Below are positions 50,786 to 62,954 of a stretch of 64,000 bases of DNA, piece by piece (positions within the stretch are counted from its first letter, which is position 1; the number at the start of each line of letters is the position of its first letter). The position numbers and the translations under genes are program-made. Origin of the DNA: Cryptomeria japonica (lineage: Eukaryota > Streptophyta > Pinopsida > Cupressales > Cupressaceae); contig NW_026729337.1 in assembly GCF_030272615.1 (NCBI RefSeq), forward strand, positions 31,784 to 95,783, written 5' to 3'. Under the pieces are notes generated by a model. The model saw only the letters and a program-made list of their open reading frames with translations. It had not been told where the DNA came from and ran no database searches.

Positions 50786-52471
50786 CAACATTACCAATTT
50801 GAAGCTGAGAACATCACTATATTATTAAGGGAGTCTTATGATCTTGTGGCTGGAATGGTGAAAGGTTATGGACTAAAATTGTATAAGAAAATATATTAAA
50901 ATCCCAAGAATATTATTCATAGAGTGTTCACTACAATATTGGAAGGTCTTTTAATAAGAATAAATAATTTGAAGGGGATTATTTGTGAAAAAAATCCATA
51001 AAAAACTGAGAGAGATGGTAGGATGGACAATATGGATAGGATGGTAGGAGCTGAGTTGATGTGGAAGTTGAATGATTTAGGGTATAAATGATGTTTCAAT
51101 GATATCAAAGACACAATGAAGATATAATAGATTCTATAACTTTTAAGGTTGGGAAACACACACATAATAAACATGTATTTTTTCCATCCCATTGACGGTA
51201 GGAAGAATGTGATAATTAGGCATAGTAGCTTATGGATATTTTTGGAGACAATTTCATGGAAGATGTAAGGAAAAAAAAATGTTTATAATTCTTCTCTAAT
51301 AAATCTCTATGGTAGCTAACTACCAATTAAAAGTGTAGAATTTTTGTGTGAAAAATGGAGATGAAACTCAAATAGCTAACTATCAATTGGCCAAAATATC
51401 TAGCTATACTATTGAGGACCAATTTATCATAAATGAGGCACTCAAGATAGTTGTCATATTTGTAGTATGTCACTAAAAAAAATGAAAAAGTGTAGGGGAC
51501 CATGACGCAAAGCTTGAACATATTAAATCTTGGTCCCCACAAAATGATTTGAAGCTTTAGGCAAAGCATATGGCCATGAATATTTTATAAAGGGAAAACA
51601 CACCAGGGAACAATTATAGCTTGCTAATGTGATTGAATAGAACCCATTCAATGGTCTTGATTAAATTATTATTGTAAGAGAACTAAAGCTCTAAAGGGGA
51701 GCAAAGAATTTGACAATGTATGATTTTAATGTCAACATTATTATGAAGGAAAAGGTTTCCACATTGTTTTGTTAGAATTCTATCAACTCTTGTTCATGAT
51801 TCAAATTGTCTTGGCTTCATTAATATTTGGAATCAAATTAACTATGTGTGCTAAGCACATTACTAAAACCTTTGAACAAGATGAAATTTGCAATGGCCTG
51901 CTTCATCGTGTTTTTCTTAATTTTCCTTTAAATTTTTACATTAAAAAAATTATATATTACATAAAAATTGGTAAACCCTAATATAATATTTGGAGTGACA
52001 AATATACATTATAATGTGTATTAAAGCTTTGGTCAGATCCAAACCATAACGTACGGCCTGTTGTAGCGGGCTCATCATATAAGTTGTGTATGTTTTACAA
52101 AGCGCGATTAAAATCTTACTAATTTATAATCCTTTCAAGTATTATGGATAGGCCCTTTCTTAGTTTTCTCAAACACGTAACTTTTTGTGACACCATAGCA
52201 AAAGTCTGTTGAAATTTTTTATGTACCTTTCGTGAATCATATTTAAGATTTGATTAAACTGAATATGTATATTCTTCAATACAAATGAAATTATATCCAC
52301 TCAAGATAGATGAAAGCGATCTGGCCTTTAAAATGTGTCAGTGGTTAGTCAATGGCGATAGATGATATTTCTCCCTATCACCGCAGATCTGGATTGAAAA
52401 ATACGTAAATGTATACTGAGTATCCATGGCAGAATATCTTAATTAGGTGATTGGATCCACAATAAGTGTAT

Positions 52472-52672
52472 TCAACAGCAACTAGGATCTGGAATGTTGC
52501 CTTCACAGTTAGGACACGACGCTAACATCTCCACAATTTCAAGCAGATTATCAATGCCTGCATTTGTATTCACTATTTTGTTGAGGATTGGTCGAGCAGA
52601 GACAGCGAGGGAAAACACAACGTTGAGCACAAGCAGCAGTGCCATAACTTTCAGAAGCATCGATCTCGACAT
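52472..52672 (-). CDS. Small secreted four-cysteine peptide precursor, copy 6
   Basis: Same 66-residue product as at 7267-7467. Partner gene at 53186-53410. Confidence 0.78.
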   Translation of the reverse strand: MSRSMLLKVMALLLVLNVVFSLAVSARPILNKIVNTNAGIDNLLEIVEMLASCPNCEGNIPDPSCC

Positions 52673-52773
52673 ACTAATTGGCAGAATGAATGTTAACAAA
52701 TGAAAAAACGTATTCGGTTTAGCGAGATAGAGAGCGAAGATCGAGAATGGTGATGGATAAACAAGGAAAATCG

Positions 52774-53051
52774 TATTTATAGAGACACACGACGGCGTGT
52801 GAGTATGTTTGATCAAGTCAAAATTAAAATTTGTTCAACTAGGGTGATATTCAAAGTAAAAAATGGCGCGTGGAACTGCAACATTTCAAGAGGCGACAAA
52901 GGGACTTTGAATACCAACATTGACTTATTCATATTGCACGTCAATTGTCTTCGCTCTCTATCAAGCATGAAAGCACCTTTAACACCAATATCACCAATTT
53001 CAATTTTGACCTATTCAAACACTTGCACTCCATCGTCCATCTCTATAAATA
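52774..53051. promoter_or_regulatory. Shared bidirectional promoter, copy 6
   Basis: Same elements as copy 1; TATA boxes at 52774-52781 and 53044-53051. Confidence 0.65.
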
Positions 53052-53185
53052 CGATTTACCTGGTTTATACATCACCATTCTCGATCTTCGCTCTCTATCT
53101 CTTAAAAAATTCACTCGGCTCTTCTTTCTTCATTTGTAAACCAATACGTACGTTTCTTTGCTTGATATTCATTCTGGCAATTAGT

Positions 53186-53410
53186 ATGGAGAGATCGATT
53201 CATCTGAAAGTTATGGCAGTGCTGCTCATGCTCAACGCTATGGTTTTCCTCGCTGTCTCTGCTCGACCAATCCTGACGGAAAAAGTGAATACAAATGCAA
53301 GCGTGAACAACAATGATTCAATTGATAATCTGGTTGAAATTGTGGAGATGTTAGCATCTGGTTCTAACTGTTCAGGCAACATCAAAGATCCTAATTGCCG
53401 CAAAAGATAA
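53186..53410 (+). CDS. Small secreted two-cysteine peptide precursor, copy 6
   Basis: Same 74-residue product as at 7981-8205. Confidence 0.76.
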   Translation: MERSIHLKVMAVLLMLNAMVFLAVSARPILTEKVNTNASVNNNDSIDNLVEIVEMLASGSNCSGNIKDPNCRKR

Positions 53411-53913
53411 AACAATGATGCATAGAGTTACTGTGAATCCAACGCACATAACTAAGATTTTTCGCCACGGAAATCCGTGAGAGCTTTACATTATTTGGGT
53501 ATTTTGTGGTCCATGGTGACAACGAGAAAGAGAAATATAATTAAATCCCTTGGACACTACTCGCTGACACATTTTGAAACCAGAACGCTTTCATCCATCT
53601 GGATTGCGTAATATGTAATTATTTTTCTGTATTCAAGAATATACATATTCAGCCCAATCAAATCTTAAATATCAAATTTGTTTCATTAAATATTCGTTTT
53701 CTAATTGTTCATTGTTTTCCACATTGAAGTTGGTGTGGTGGTAGCTCTAGTTTGTCGCAGAAATAACGTTTTCCTTTCTATTTCCCAATTATCATTAATC
53801 TTTTAGTGGTAAACTATCAAACTTATATTGAATCAAGTTTCCCTATTCCTCTTTGGATATCCCAATTACTTATACAAATTATACATATTACTTATTTATA
53901 CCGTTAATTTAAG

Positions 53914-55793
53914 TAGCATAGGTCAACTTCTTGTGATATGATTAGTCAAGCAAGGAACCAAGCTCTCCTCCTCAATTGTCATTATTTTTAGTGAAAATTA
54001 TTAGTAACAAAAAATGATACGTAGCATTATCTCAAAGGCATCATGCAAACCCTTCACATCTATCTGTGCTACATAATGTTAATTCACTACTCACCAAATG
54101 TCATATGGTCATAGTTTTTCCCTAAACAAAATCAACAACAATCAAAACTAATGGAATTTTAAACAAGTTAAACACTTATAAAATTAAAAAATGAAGCCAT
54201 TAATGCAATGATTTCAAAAAAATAAAGCTATTTAGTACTATTATTATAGCGAGAAGAATAAATGGATTTTATCTCTCTGTTTAGAACAGATTTGCTTCTA
54301 AGGTGAAAATTTTGCAACTAATTTTCCTAAGGTATTTTGTCAAGTTCAATTAGAGGATATAAAATATTGGAGGTGCGTTTTATGTAGTGCAACTTTCTTG
54401 GTACTTGAACTTGACACAAAATAAAAGGATGTTTATGTGCAGTCAAGTATGTCAAGTAGTGCAACTTTCTTGGCAATTGAATTTGGTAATTTTTCTAAAG
54501 CCAACAAAGTATTTGTGCTTCTTATCTAACTATGAATTTTAGTTCCTTGAATTTTCTTTTAGTTTTGATAAAATCAAGAAAATGCTAACTCAATCATATA
54601 ATATCTAATATTTTGAAGGATAAAGTGCCATGGCTTATCTAACCAATTTGCTAGAATGTTGGAGAAGTTTAAAAAACATATATTGAATGGTGTCCTAGCC
54701 AAAAGTAGGAATAATATTGAATTTGCTACAAGTAATTTTGGTCTATTGGATTATTTCATTAAAAAATTGCTTGAGACTAGCCTAATGAATAAAAATTATA
54801 TGTTTGGCCTTGCCAAAGTTATTATTTTTAATTGCTTCTTTTTTTAAAACTTTTTGGTTTTCATATGTAAGAAATATTATGTTACTTGACCTAAGAAGTT
54901 AATTATTAAAAGGAGAAACTATTGTTTACAACTGAAAGTAAGTTAAAATTTCTTTTCTCTTGAATCCCAATATCCTTGAAGTTTTTAAACTTTCTCAGCT
55001 TACCGCTAAATATTATTTAGACAAGAATAGTGATAGGTTCAAGTAGTTCTTAAGGTATATAATCAATTCTAACATGAAATAAAAGGTGTTGGATTTTGTT
55101 TGAAGAAATAAATTAGAGCCCTTTGAAATTAAGCAATTTGATGGATATTTTAGATTATTTTTCTAGGTACTAGGAATGTACTATAAGAAGCAAATATGCA
55201 TATGTCTAATGCGCCTTCTTGTAAATATCCAAAAACATATGTAAATAGAATATTTAATTATGAGGCAGGGGTTGTAGCAGGATTCCATAAATCTATTATA
55301 AATTTTAAAATAGCTTACCCTCCTTGTACTTTCATATAGTATCCACTCTTGCACACTTTATTGCAAGCCTTCTCTTTTGAATGGACTAAGTAGTTAGGAA
55401 AGAAACTAGTTTTATACTTCATTTGTGTTAGACATGTTTTTATTGTCTAATTAAAAACAATGCAATTGGATATACATTTGTCTTGTAGAAGTTATAGATT
55501 TTTTATTATTTCTTTACTATCCTTATCCTTAATATACTAGGATTTATATAGCATAAGAATATCTAATTAAGTAATAAATTTTCTTAGTCCCCCTATTTAT
55601 CTTTTTTGGTGAAATATTGATAAAATTTAGGATACAATATGTATCATGATTGAAGAACTATAACCATAATTATGGCTATCCTATAGTTCATCATTACTCG
55701 TCTACTTTTATGCCTAACCAAGTGATATCTCTAGTAATCATATGGTACATGTATGAGGTGGATAATATTTTATTTTAAGTAGCATTAGAAAGA
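53914..55793 (+). repeat. Module A, copy 6 / copy 7 junction
   Basis: Same as 8709-10588; no variant noticed. Confidence 0.85.
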
Positions 55794-56605
55794 TGGTTCC
55801 TATTAGAGTAAAAGGTTTTATTTACTAAATTAATTTAATCATATTGATTAATTAATTAAGTCACCTTTTCCTTTTCTCACTTAAGCTAAATTTAGGAAGC
55901 TTTTTGGGGAATTTAATAATTATTTTATTTCATGCATTCATCCCTTAGGGTTTGCTTTAGGGTTTTGATCTCCTTTATTAAACAATTGATCTCATTGTAA
56001 TTATTCATTCTGGCAAGTTAATTCATTTGTGATTCTTCTTGCAATTGTCTCCAATTATTCTTGCACTCTCTTGTTTGTAGGATTTTCTCTTGTACGTGGC
56101 AGGTATTTGCATGCAGGCGATTATTGGGCATTGTGGAATTCATCAATCATGAATTCTATCATGGTATCAGAAGTCCAGACCTGATGCACCTCATTCATCA
56201 AATTTGATATTTTCCTTATGAAATTTTTTTGTTTGCATCTTGGGTCAATTCGAATCTCAAAATAAGATCTCTGAGGATTTGAAAATTCACGTTTTTTTGT
56301 GATCAAGGGGGGCGCCTATTGTTTTGGACCACCACCACCAGTGGTTAGAGACCTCCTCCCCTCCCCGACTGCCCTCCACCACCTCATGCCATCAACGGAC
56401 CACCACCGCGCCACCAGTTTCATTGTTAGAAGCCTTTTTGAGCCTATTGGGATTTTTTTGTGATATTGGGAGCAAACAGAGGCGTTCTTCGATAAACCAT
56501 ATATTGAAGTAGAATTTATTTTAGATTTCATTTCTGGTTTGACCTTTTCTATTTTAGAATTGATGTAAACTTTTGTTTTAATCTTTTCTATTTTGTTTTA
56601 ACCGT
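55794..56605 (+). mobile_element. Copia-like LTR-retrotransposon 5' fragment, copy 7
   Basis: As in copy 1; primer binding site at 56162-56171. Confidence 0.6.
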
Positions 56606-56781
56606 TATCTCGTCATACTAACTGCCAAAACGAACCTGAAGCAAAGATGCGTGATAAAGAGAGTATATTGTATTTATAAACAGAGTGCAAGCGTTTATAT
56701 AGGTCAAGAGTGATATTCGGTGAAAAAGGGTGAGATTCAAAGTAAAACAATGGAGCGTTGAATTGCAGCATTTTAAGAGGC
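56606..56781 (-). pseudogene. Relic third peptide gene, copy 7
   Basis: Same relic; start codon at 56616 (complement). Confidence 0.68.
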
Positions 56782-57992
56782 TCGAGCTCAAAAGATGCTT
56801 TTATTTTTCTTGAACCAAACGATACAGTAGAAGTTCAATGCATTTTTGGTTTCACCATTTTTCTTTTCATACAACCCTTTATAATTTATAAAAACATTTT
56901 TCAATAAATTTTTAAATTTTAACCAAAATTGAAATGGTCAAGCAAAGAAAAAAAATGTTGAATAGCAGCAATGAGTATGCTGATCTTTAATGCTATTCAT
57001 TATTGAAAAAGTGTCTTTGATGACAAAGTGGACGTTATGATAAGTACAATAATTGAAAGGATACAATTTTAAAAGAAAAATCTTCAGAATCCTATCATCT
57101 AAAGTATCATAAATTGATGGAACCTCAAACTGTACATTTTAAAATCTCTCCCAATGGGATGTTTCTTTTGAAATATTTTTTTTGTGTGCAAGGGTGAGCT
57201 AGTCATAGTTCTAGTCTTTTCATGACCCCTTTTCTCCCAAGTACAATAGTTTGGAGTTTAGATGCACTTTCTATTATTCCACATTGGTTTTTTGTTCTTC
57301 CAATCATGGATCTTTAATTTACATCTTTATGTCTCTTTTACCATTTATTAATAGGTAACATTACTTTTTAGCTATATACCATCATTTCATCCTTTCTAGT
57401 TGTCCTTTCCTTTATTGATGTTTTGTTATTAGCCTTAATAGCTTAATAATCTTTGATGAGTGACCACTTTAATGAATTGTCAAAATTTATTTGTATCCCT
57501 TTGTTGTTATTGCATATATATTCTTTTTTGTTTTCTATGAAGGAAGGTATAGTTAGAACCATTATGGTCCTTGTATCAAGTGTGCATGTTATAATATGAT
57601 AGATGATAACTTTCATTTTCTTTATATGTCAATCTAACATCAACAAGAGCATCGCTTATCATAGAATCTACCCACCTATGTGGTACAGTTGAAAGAACTA
57701 ACATTTGGCTTGTTGCCAATAGAAATTTTCTATTTGTCTACATGTGTTCAATCCCTTTGTGAGATGTAAGAGGATCATTTGATAATAATATGTCATGTTT
57801 CTCTAAAGACTTAAAAGGGAGTTTTTGTTTGAGATATCTCATTCTTTGTTGCTTGTGGCCTATGAATTTTTTATGTTGAGGTGTCCCCCTCCTCTTGTAT
57901 TATGAGATTTTCCTTGTACCGACAAGTATATATTGATGTGTGATAAGATTCAACATATTTCCCACATCACTTCAACATATACTTGTTGCAGG

Positions 57993-59826
57993 AAGCATGT
58001 GCCAACTTCTTGTGATATGAGTGCTCCATACATACAACCAACCTCTCCTCCCCAATTGTCAATATTCTTAGTGACAAATAGCTGAAATGTGGCATTCTCT
58101 TCAATACATCACATAGGCTCTCCAAATCTATATGTGCTAGATAATTTTAATTCACCACTTAGCAATATGTGATATGGTAATAATTGTTTTCTCAAAGAAG
58201 ATAAACAACAATCATGTAATGAAATTTTTAACAGGTTAAACACTTCGAAAAATTAAAAATTAAACCATTAATGCAATACATTAGAACATGGGAATATGTT
58301 TTCCATGATTAGAGTGGGAAGAATAAATGGGTTGGTATAGCTCTCCATTGACTAATTTTCCTAATGTACTGTGTCAACTTCAAAATAATGTTTGTATAGT
58401 TTTTCAATTCTATTTTATTTAGTGCAGCATTTCTAGTCTTTAAATTTGATGCAAAATGAAAGGGTTTCCATGTGCATTCAAGTATGTCCTTAACTTCTCC
58501 TTTCATTATTAAAAAAAATATATTTTATCTATTTGAGAAAATTTCTTAAGAGGAAGATAAAAAAAAAATTGTGCTCGTTATCAAACTATGATTTTTTGTT
58601 CCTTGGGAGATAGATAAAATTTGAGTGATTTGATGAGTTCCATAGAATGATAAACAAATTTGAAAAAGATAAAATTAATGGATGGTGTCCTAGCGATTCA
58701 TTTCAAGAACATTCTTGAATTTAGGAAGAATATCAAATTTCCTATATGTAGATGGTATCTATTTGATTATTTATTTCACAAGGTTTTTGTGCCTAGCATA
58801 ATGGATAATCATTATAGGTTTCACCTTGTCAATGTAATTATCCTTAATTTATTCCTTTGTGAATATTTGTTGGGTCTCATATGTAAGAAATACTATCATA
58901 AGACCCATGAAGTTAAATATTTAAAGAGGGTAGAGTTACTTACAAATACAAATAAATTAACAAGTTTTATTTGACCTAACTCCATGTTTCACTAAAACTA
59001 ATTCCTTATGAGCTTGCCACTAAATATGGTTGAGACATAATAGTCCTAGGGTGATTTACTTTTGGAGGCATATAATCAAGTCCAATGTACAGTAAATAGT
59101 GTTGAAGACCTTCTCAAGAAATGAACTATAGCCCTTTGAAATTTACAAATTTGAGGGATATTTCAATTCAAATTATTACATATTATGCTAGGTCCTAGAA
59201 ATGTAGTGTAATTAATAAATATGCATATGTCTATGACGCTTGTTTTGAATGTTCATTTTTTTTAATGTAAATAGGCTATTTGAGTATTTGGACCATGGAT
59301 CATACAGGGAATATACAAATATATTATTAATTTTAAAATCACTTACCCTCCCTATATCTCCATATGGTATATCACCCTTTTTCACACTTTCTTGGAAGCC
59401 TTCTCTAGTTAATGGACAAAGTAGGTAGGAAATTAATGGGTTCTATACTTCATCTATGGTAAAGATGTAGTGTTTGTTTGAATGAACCCTTTGTGGCTAT
59501 ATATACATTTCTCATCTAGAAATTGTAGAAATTTTTAGTATTTCTTTATTACCCTTATGTTGAATATATTACGATTTTTGTAGAAGAAGTCTGTCTAATT
59601 AAGTAATGAATTTACTTAGTACCCATATTTCTTCTTTTTGGGAAAAGGTTGATGATAATATAGGATACAATATGTATCACTATTGAAGAATTGTAATCAA
59701 AATTTATGTTTCTCCTATGGTTCCTCATTACTTGTTTATTTATAACCAACTAATAGTTATAGTAATCATATGGTACATGTATGAGGTGGATAAATTTCAT
59801 TCTAAGTAGCATTAGAAAGATAGTTA
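57993..59826 (+). repeat. Module B, copy 7
   Basis: A at 58984; otherwise as copy 1. Confidence 0.85.
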
Positions 59827-61512
59827 CAACATTACCAATTTGAAGCTGAGAACATCACTATATTATTAAGGGAGTCTTATGATCTTGTGGCTGGAATGGT
59901 GAAAGGTTATGGACTAAAATTGTATAAGAAAATATATTAAAATCCCAAGAATATTATTCATAGAGTGTTCACTACAATATTGGAAGGTCTTTTAATAAGA
60001 ATAAATAATTTGAAGGGGATTATTTGTGAAAAAAATCCATAAAAAACTGAGAGAGATGGTAGGATGGACAATATGGATAGGATGGTAGGAGCTGAGTTGA
60101 TGTGGAAGTTGAATGATTTAGGGTATAAATGATGTTTCAATGATATCAAAGACACAATGAAGATATAATAGATTCTATAACTTTTAAGGTTGGGAAACAC
60201 ACACATAATAAACATGTATTTTTTCCATCCCATTGACGGTAGGAAGAATGTGATAATTAGGCATAGTAGCTTATGGATATTTTTGGAGACAATTTCATGG
60301 AAGATGTAAGGAAAAAAAAATGTTTATAATTCTTCTCTAATAAATCTCTATGGTAGCTAACTACCAATTAAAAGTGTAGAATTTTTGTGTGAAAAATGGA
60401 GATGAAACTCAAATAGCTAACTATCAATTGGCCAAAATATCTAGCTATACTATTGAGGACCAATTTATCATAAATGAGGCACTCAAGATAGTTGTCATAT
60501 TTGTAGTATGTCACTAAAAAAAATGAAAAAGTGTAGGGGACCATGACGCAAAGCTTGAACATATTAAATCTTGGTCCCCACAAAATGATTTGAAGCTTTA
60601 GGCAAAGCATATGGCCATGAATATTTTATAAAGGGAAAACACACCAGGGAACAATTATAGCTTGCTAATGTGATTGAATAGAACCCATTCAATGGTCTTG
60701 ATTAAATTATTATTGTAAGAGAACTAAAGCTCTAAAGGGGAGCAAAGAATTTGACAATGTATGATTTTAATGTCAACATTATTATGAAGGAAAAGGTTTC
60801 CACATTGTTTTGTTAGAATTCTATCAACTCTTGTTCATGATTCAAATTGTCTTGGCTTCATTAATATTTGGAATCAAATTAACTATGTGTGCTAAGCACA
60901 TTACTAAAACCTTTGAACAAGATGAAATTTGCAATGGCCTGCTTCATCGTGTTTTTCTTAATTTTCCTTTAAATTTTTACATTAAAAAAATTATATATTA
61001 CATAAAAATTGGTAAACCCTAATATAATATTTGGAGTGACAAATATACATTATAATGTGTATTAAAGCTTTGGTCAGATCCAAACCATAACGTACGGCCT
61101 GTTGTAGCAGGCTCATCATATAAGTTGTGTATGTTTTACAAAGCGCGATTAAAATCTTACTAATTTATAATCCTTTCAAGTATTATGGATAGGCCCTTTC
61201 TTAGTTTTCTCAAACACGTAACTTTTTGTGACACCATAGCAAAAGTCTGTTGAAATTTTTTATGTACCTTTCGTGAATCATATTTAAGATTTGATTAAAC
61301 TGAATATGTATATTCTTCAATACAAATGAAATTATATCCACTCAAGATAGATGAAAGCGATCTGGCCTTTAAAATGTGTCAGTGGTTAGTCAATGGCGAT
61401 AGATGATATTTCTCCCTATCACCGCAGATCTGGATTGAAAAATACGTAAATGTATACTGAGTATCCATGGCAGAATATCTTAATTAGGTGATTGGATCCA
61501 CAATAAGTGTAT

Positions 61513-61713
61513 TCAACAGCAACTAGGATCTGGAATGTTGCCTTCACAGTTAGGACACGACGCTAACATCTCCACAATTTCAAGCAGATTATCAATGCCT
61601 GCATTTGTATTCACTATTTTGTTGAGGATTGGTCGAGCAGAGACAGCGAGGGAAAACACAACGTTGAGCACAAGCAGCAGTGCCATAACTTTCAGAAGCA
61701 TCGATCTCGACAT
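61513..61713 (-). CDS. Small secreted four-cysteine peptide precursor, copy 7
   Basis: Same 66-residue product as at 7267-7467. Partner gene at 62227-62451. Confidence 0.78.
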   Translation of the reverse strand: MSRSMLLKVMALLLVLNVVFSLAVSARPILNKIVNTNAGIDNLLEIVEMLASCPNCEGNIPDPSCC

Positions 61714-61814
61714 ACTAATTGGCAGAATGAATGTTAACAAATGAAAAAACGTATTCGGTTTAGCGAGATAGAGAGCGAAGATCGAGAATGGTGATGGATA
61801 AACAAGGAAAATCG

Positions 61815-62092
61815 TATTTATAGAGACACACGACGGCGTGTGAGTATGTTTGATCAAGTCAAAATTAAAATTTGTTCAACTAGGGTGATATTCAAAGTAA
61901 AAAATGGCGCGTGGAACTGCAACATTTCAAGAGGCGACAAAGGGACTTTGAATACCAACATTGACTTATTCATATTGCACGTCAATTGTCTTCGCTCTCT
62001 ATCAAGCATGAAAGCACCTTTAACACCAATATCACCAATTTCAATTTTGACCTATTCAAACACTTGCACTCCATCGTCCATCTCTATAAATA
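61815..62092. promoter_or_regulatory. Shared bidirectional promoter, copy 7
   Basis: Same elements as copy 1; TATA boxes at 61815-61822 and 62085-62092. Confidence 0.65.
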
Positions 62093-62226
62093 CGATTTAC
62101 CTGGTTTATACATCACCATTCTCGATCTTCGCTCTCTATCTCTTAAAAAATTCACTCGGCTCTTCTTTCTTCATTTGTAAACCAATACGTACGTTTCTTT
62201 GCTTGATATTCATTCTGGCAATTAGT

Positions 62227-62451
62227 ATGGAGAGATCGATTCATCTGAAAGTTATGGCAGTGCTGCTCATGCTCAACGCTATGGTTTTCCTCGCTGTCTC
62301 TGCTCGACCAATCCTGACGGAAAAAGTGAATACAAATGCAAGCGTGAACAACAATGATTCAATTGATAATCTGGTTGAAATTGTGGAGATGTTAGCATCT
62401 GGTTCTAACTGTTCAGGCAACATCAAAGATCCTAATTGCCGCAAAAGATAA
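62227..62451 (+). CDS. Small secreted two-cysteine peptide precursor, copy 7
   Basis: Same 74-residue product as at 7981-8205. Confidence 0.76.
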   Translation: MERSIHLKVMAVLLMLNAMVFLAVSARPILTEKVNTNASVNNNDSIDNLVEIVEMLASGSNCSGNIKDPNCRKR

Positions 62452-62954
62452 AACAATGATGCATAGAGTTACTGTGAATCCAACGCACATAACTAAGATT
62501 TTTCGCCACGGAAATCCGTGAGAGCTTTACATTATTTGGGTATTTTGTGGTCCATGGTGACAACGAGAAAGAGAAATATAATTAAATCCCTTGGACACTA
62601 CTCGCTGACACATTTTGAAACCAGAACGCTTTCATCCATCTGGATTGCGTAATATGTAATTATTTTTCTGTATTCAAGAATATACATATTCAGCCCAATC
62701 AAATCTTAAATATCAAATTTGTTTCATTAAATATTCGTTTTCTAATTGTTCATTGTTTTCCACATTGAAGTTGGTGTGGTGGTAGCTCTAGTTTGTCGCA
62801 GAAATAACGTTTTCCTTTCTATTTCCCAATTATCATTAATCTTTTAGTGGTAAACTATCAAACTTATATTGAATCAAGTTTCCCTATTCCTCTTTGGATA
62901 TCCCAATTACTTATACAAATTATACATATTACTTATTTATACCGTTAATTTAAG

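Larger units (their letters stand above)
45206..54246 (+). repeat. Tandem repeat unit, copy 6
   Basis: G at unit 6863 (52068), shared with copy 5; G at 48173 and A at 49943. No private variant noticed. Confidence 0.98.
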
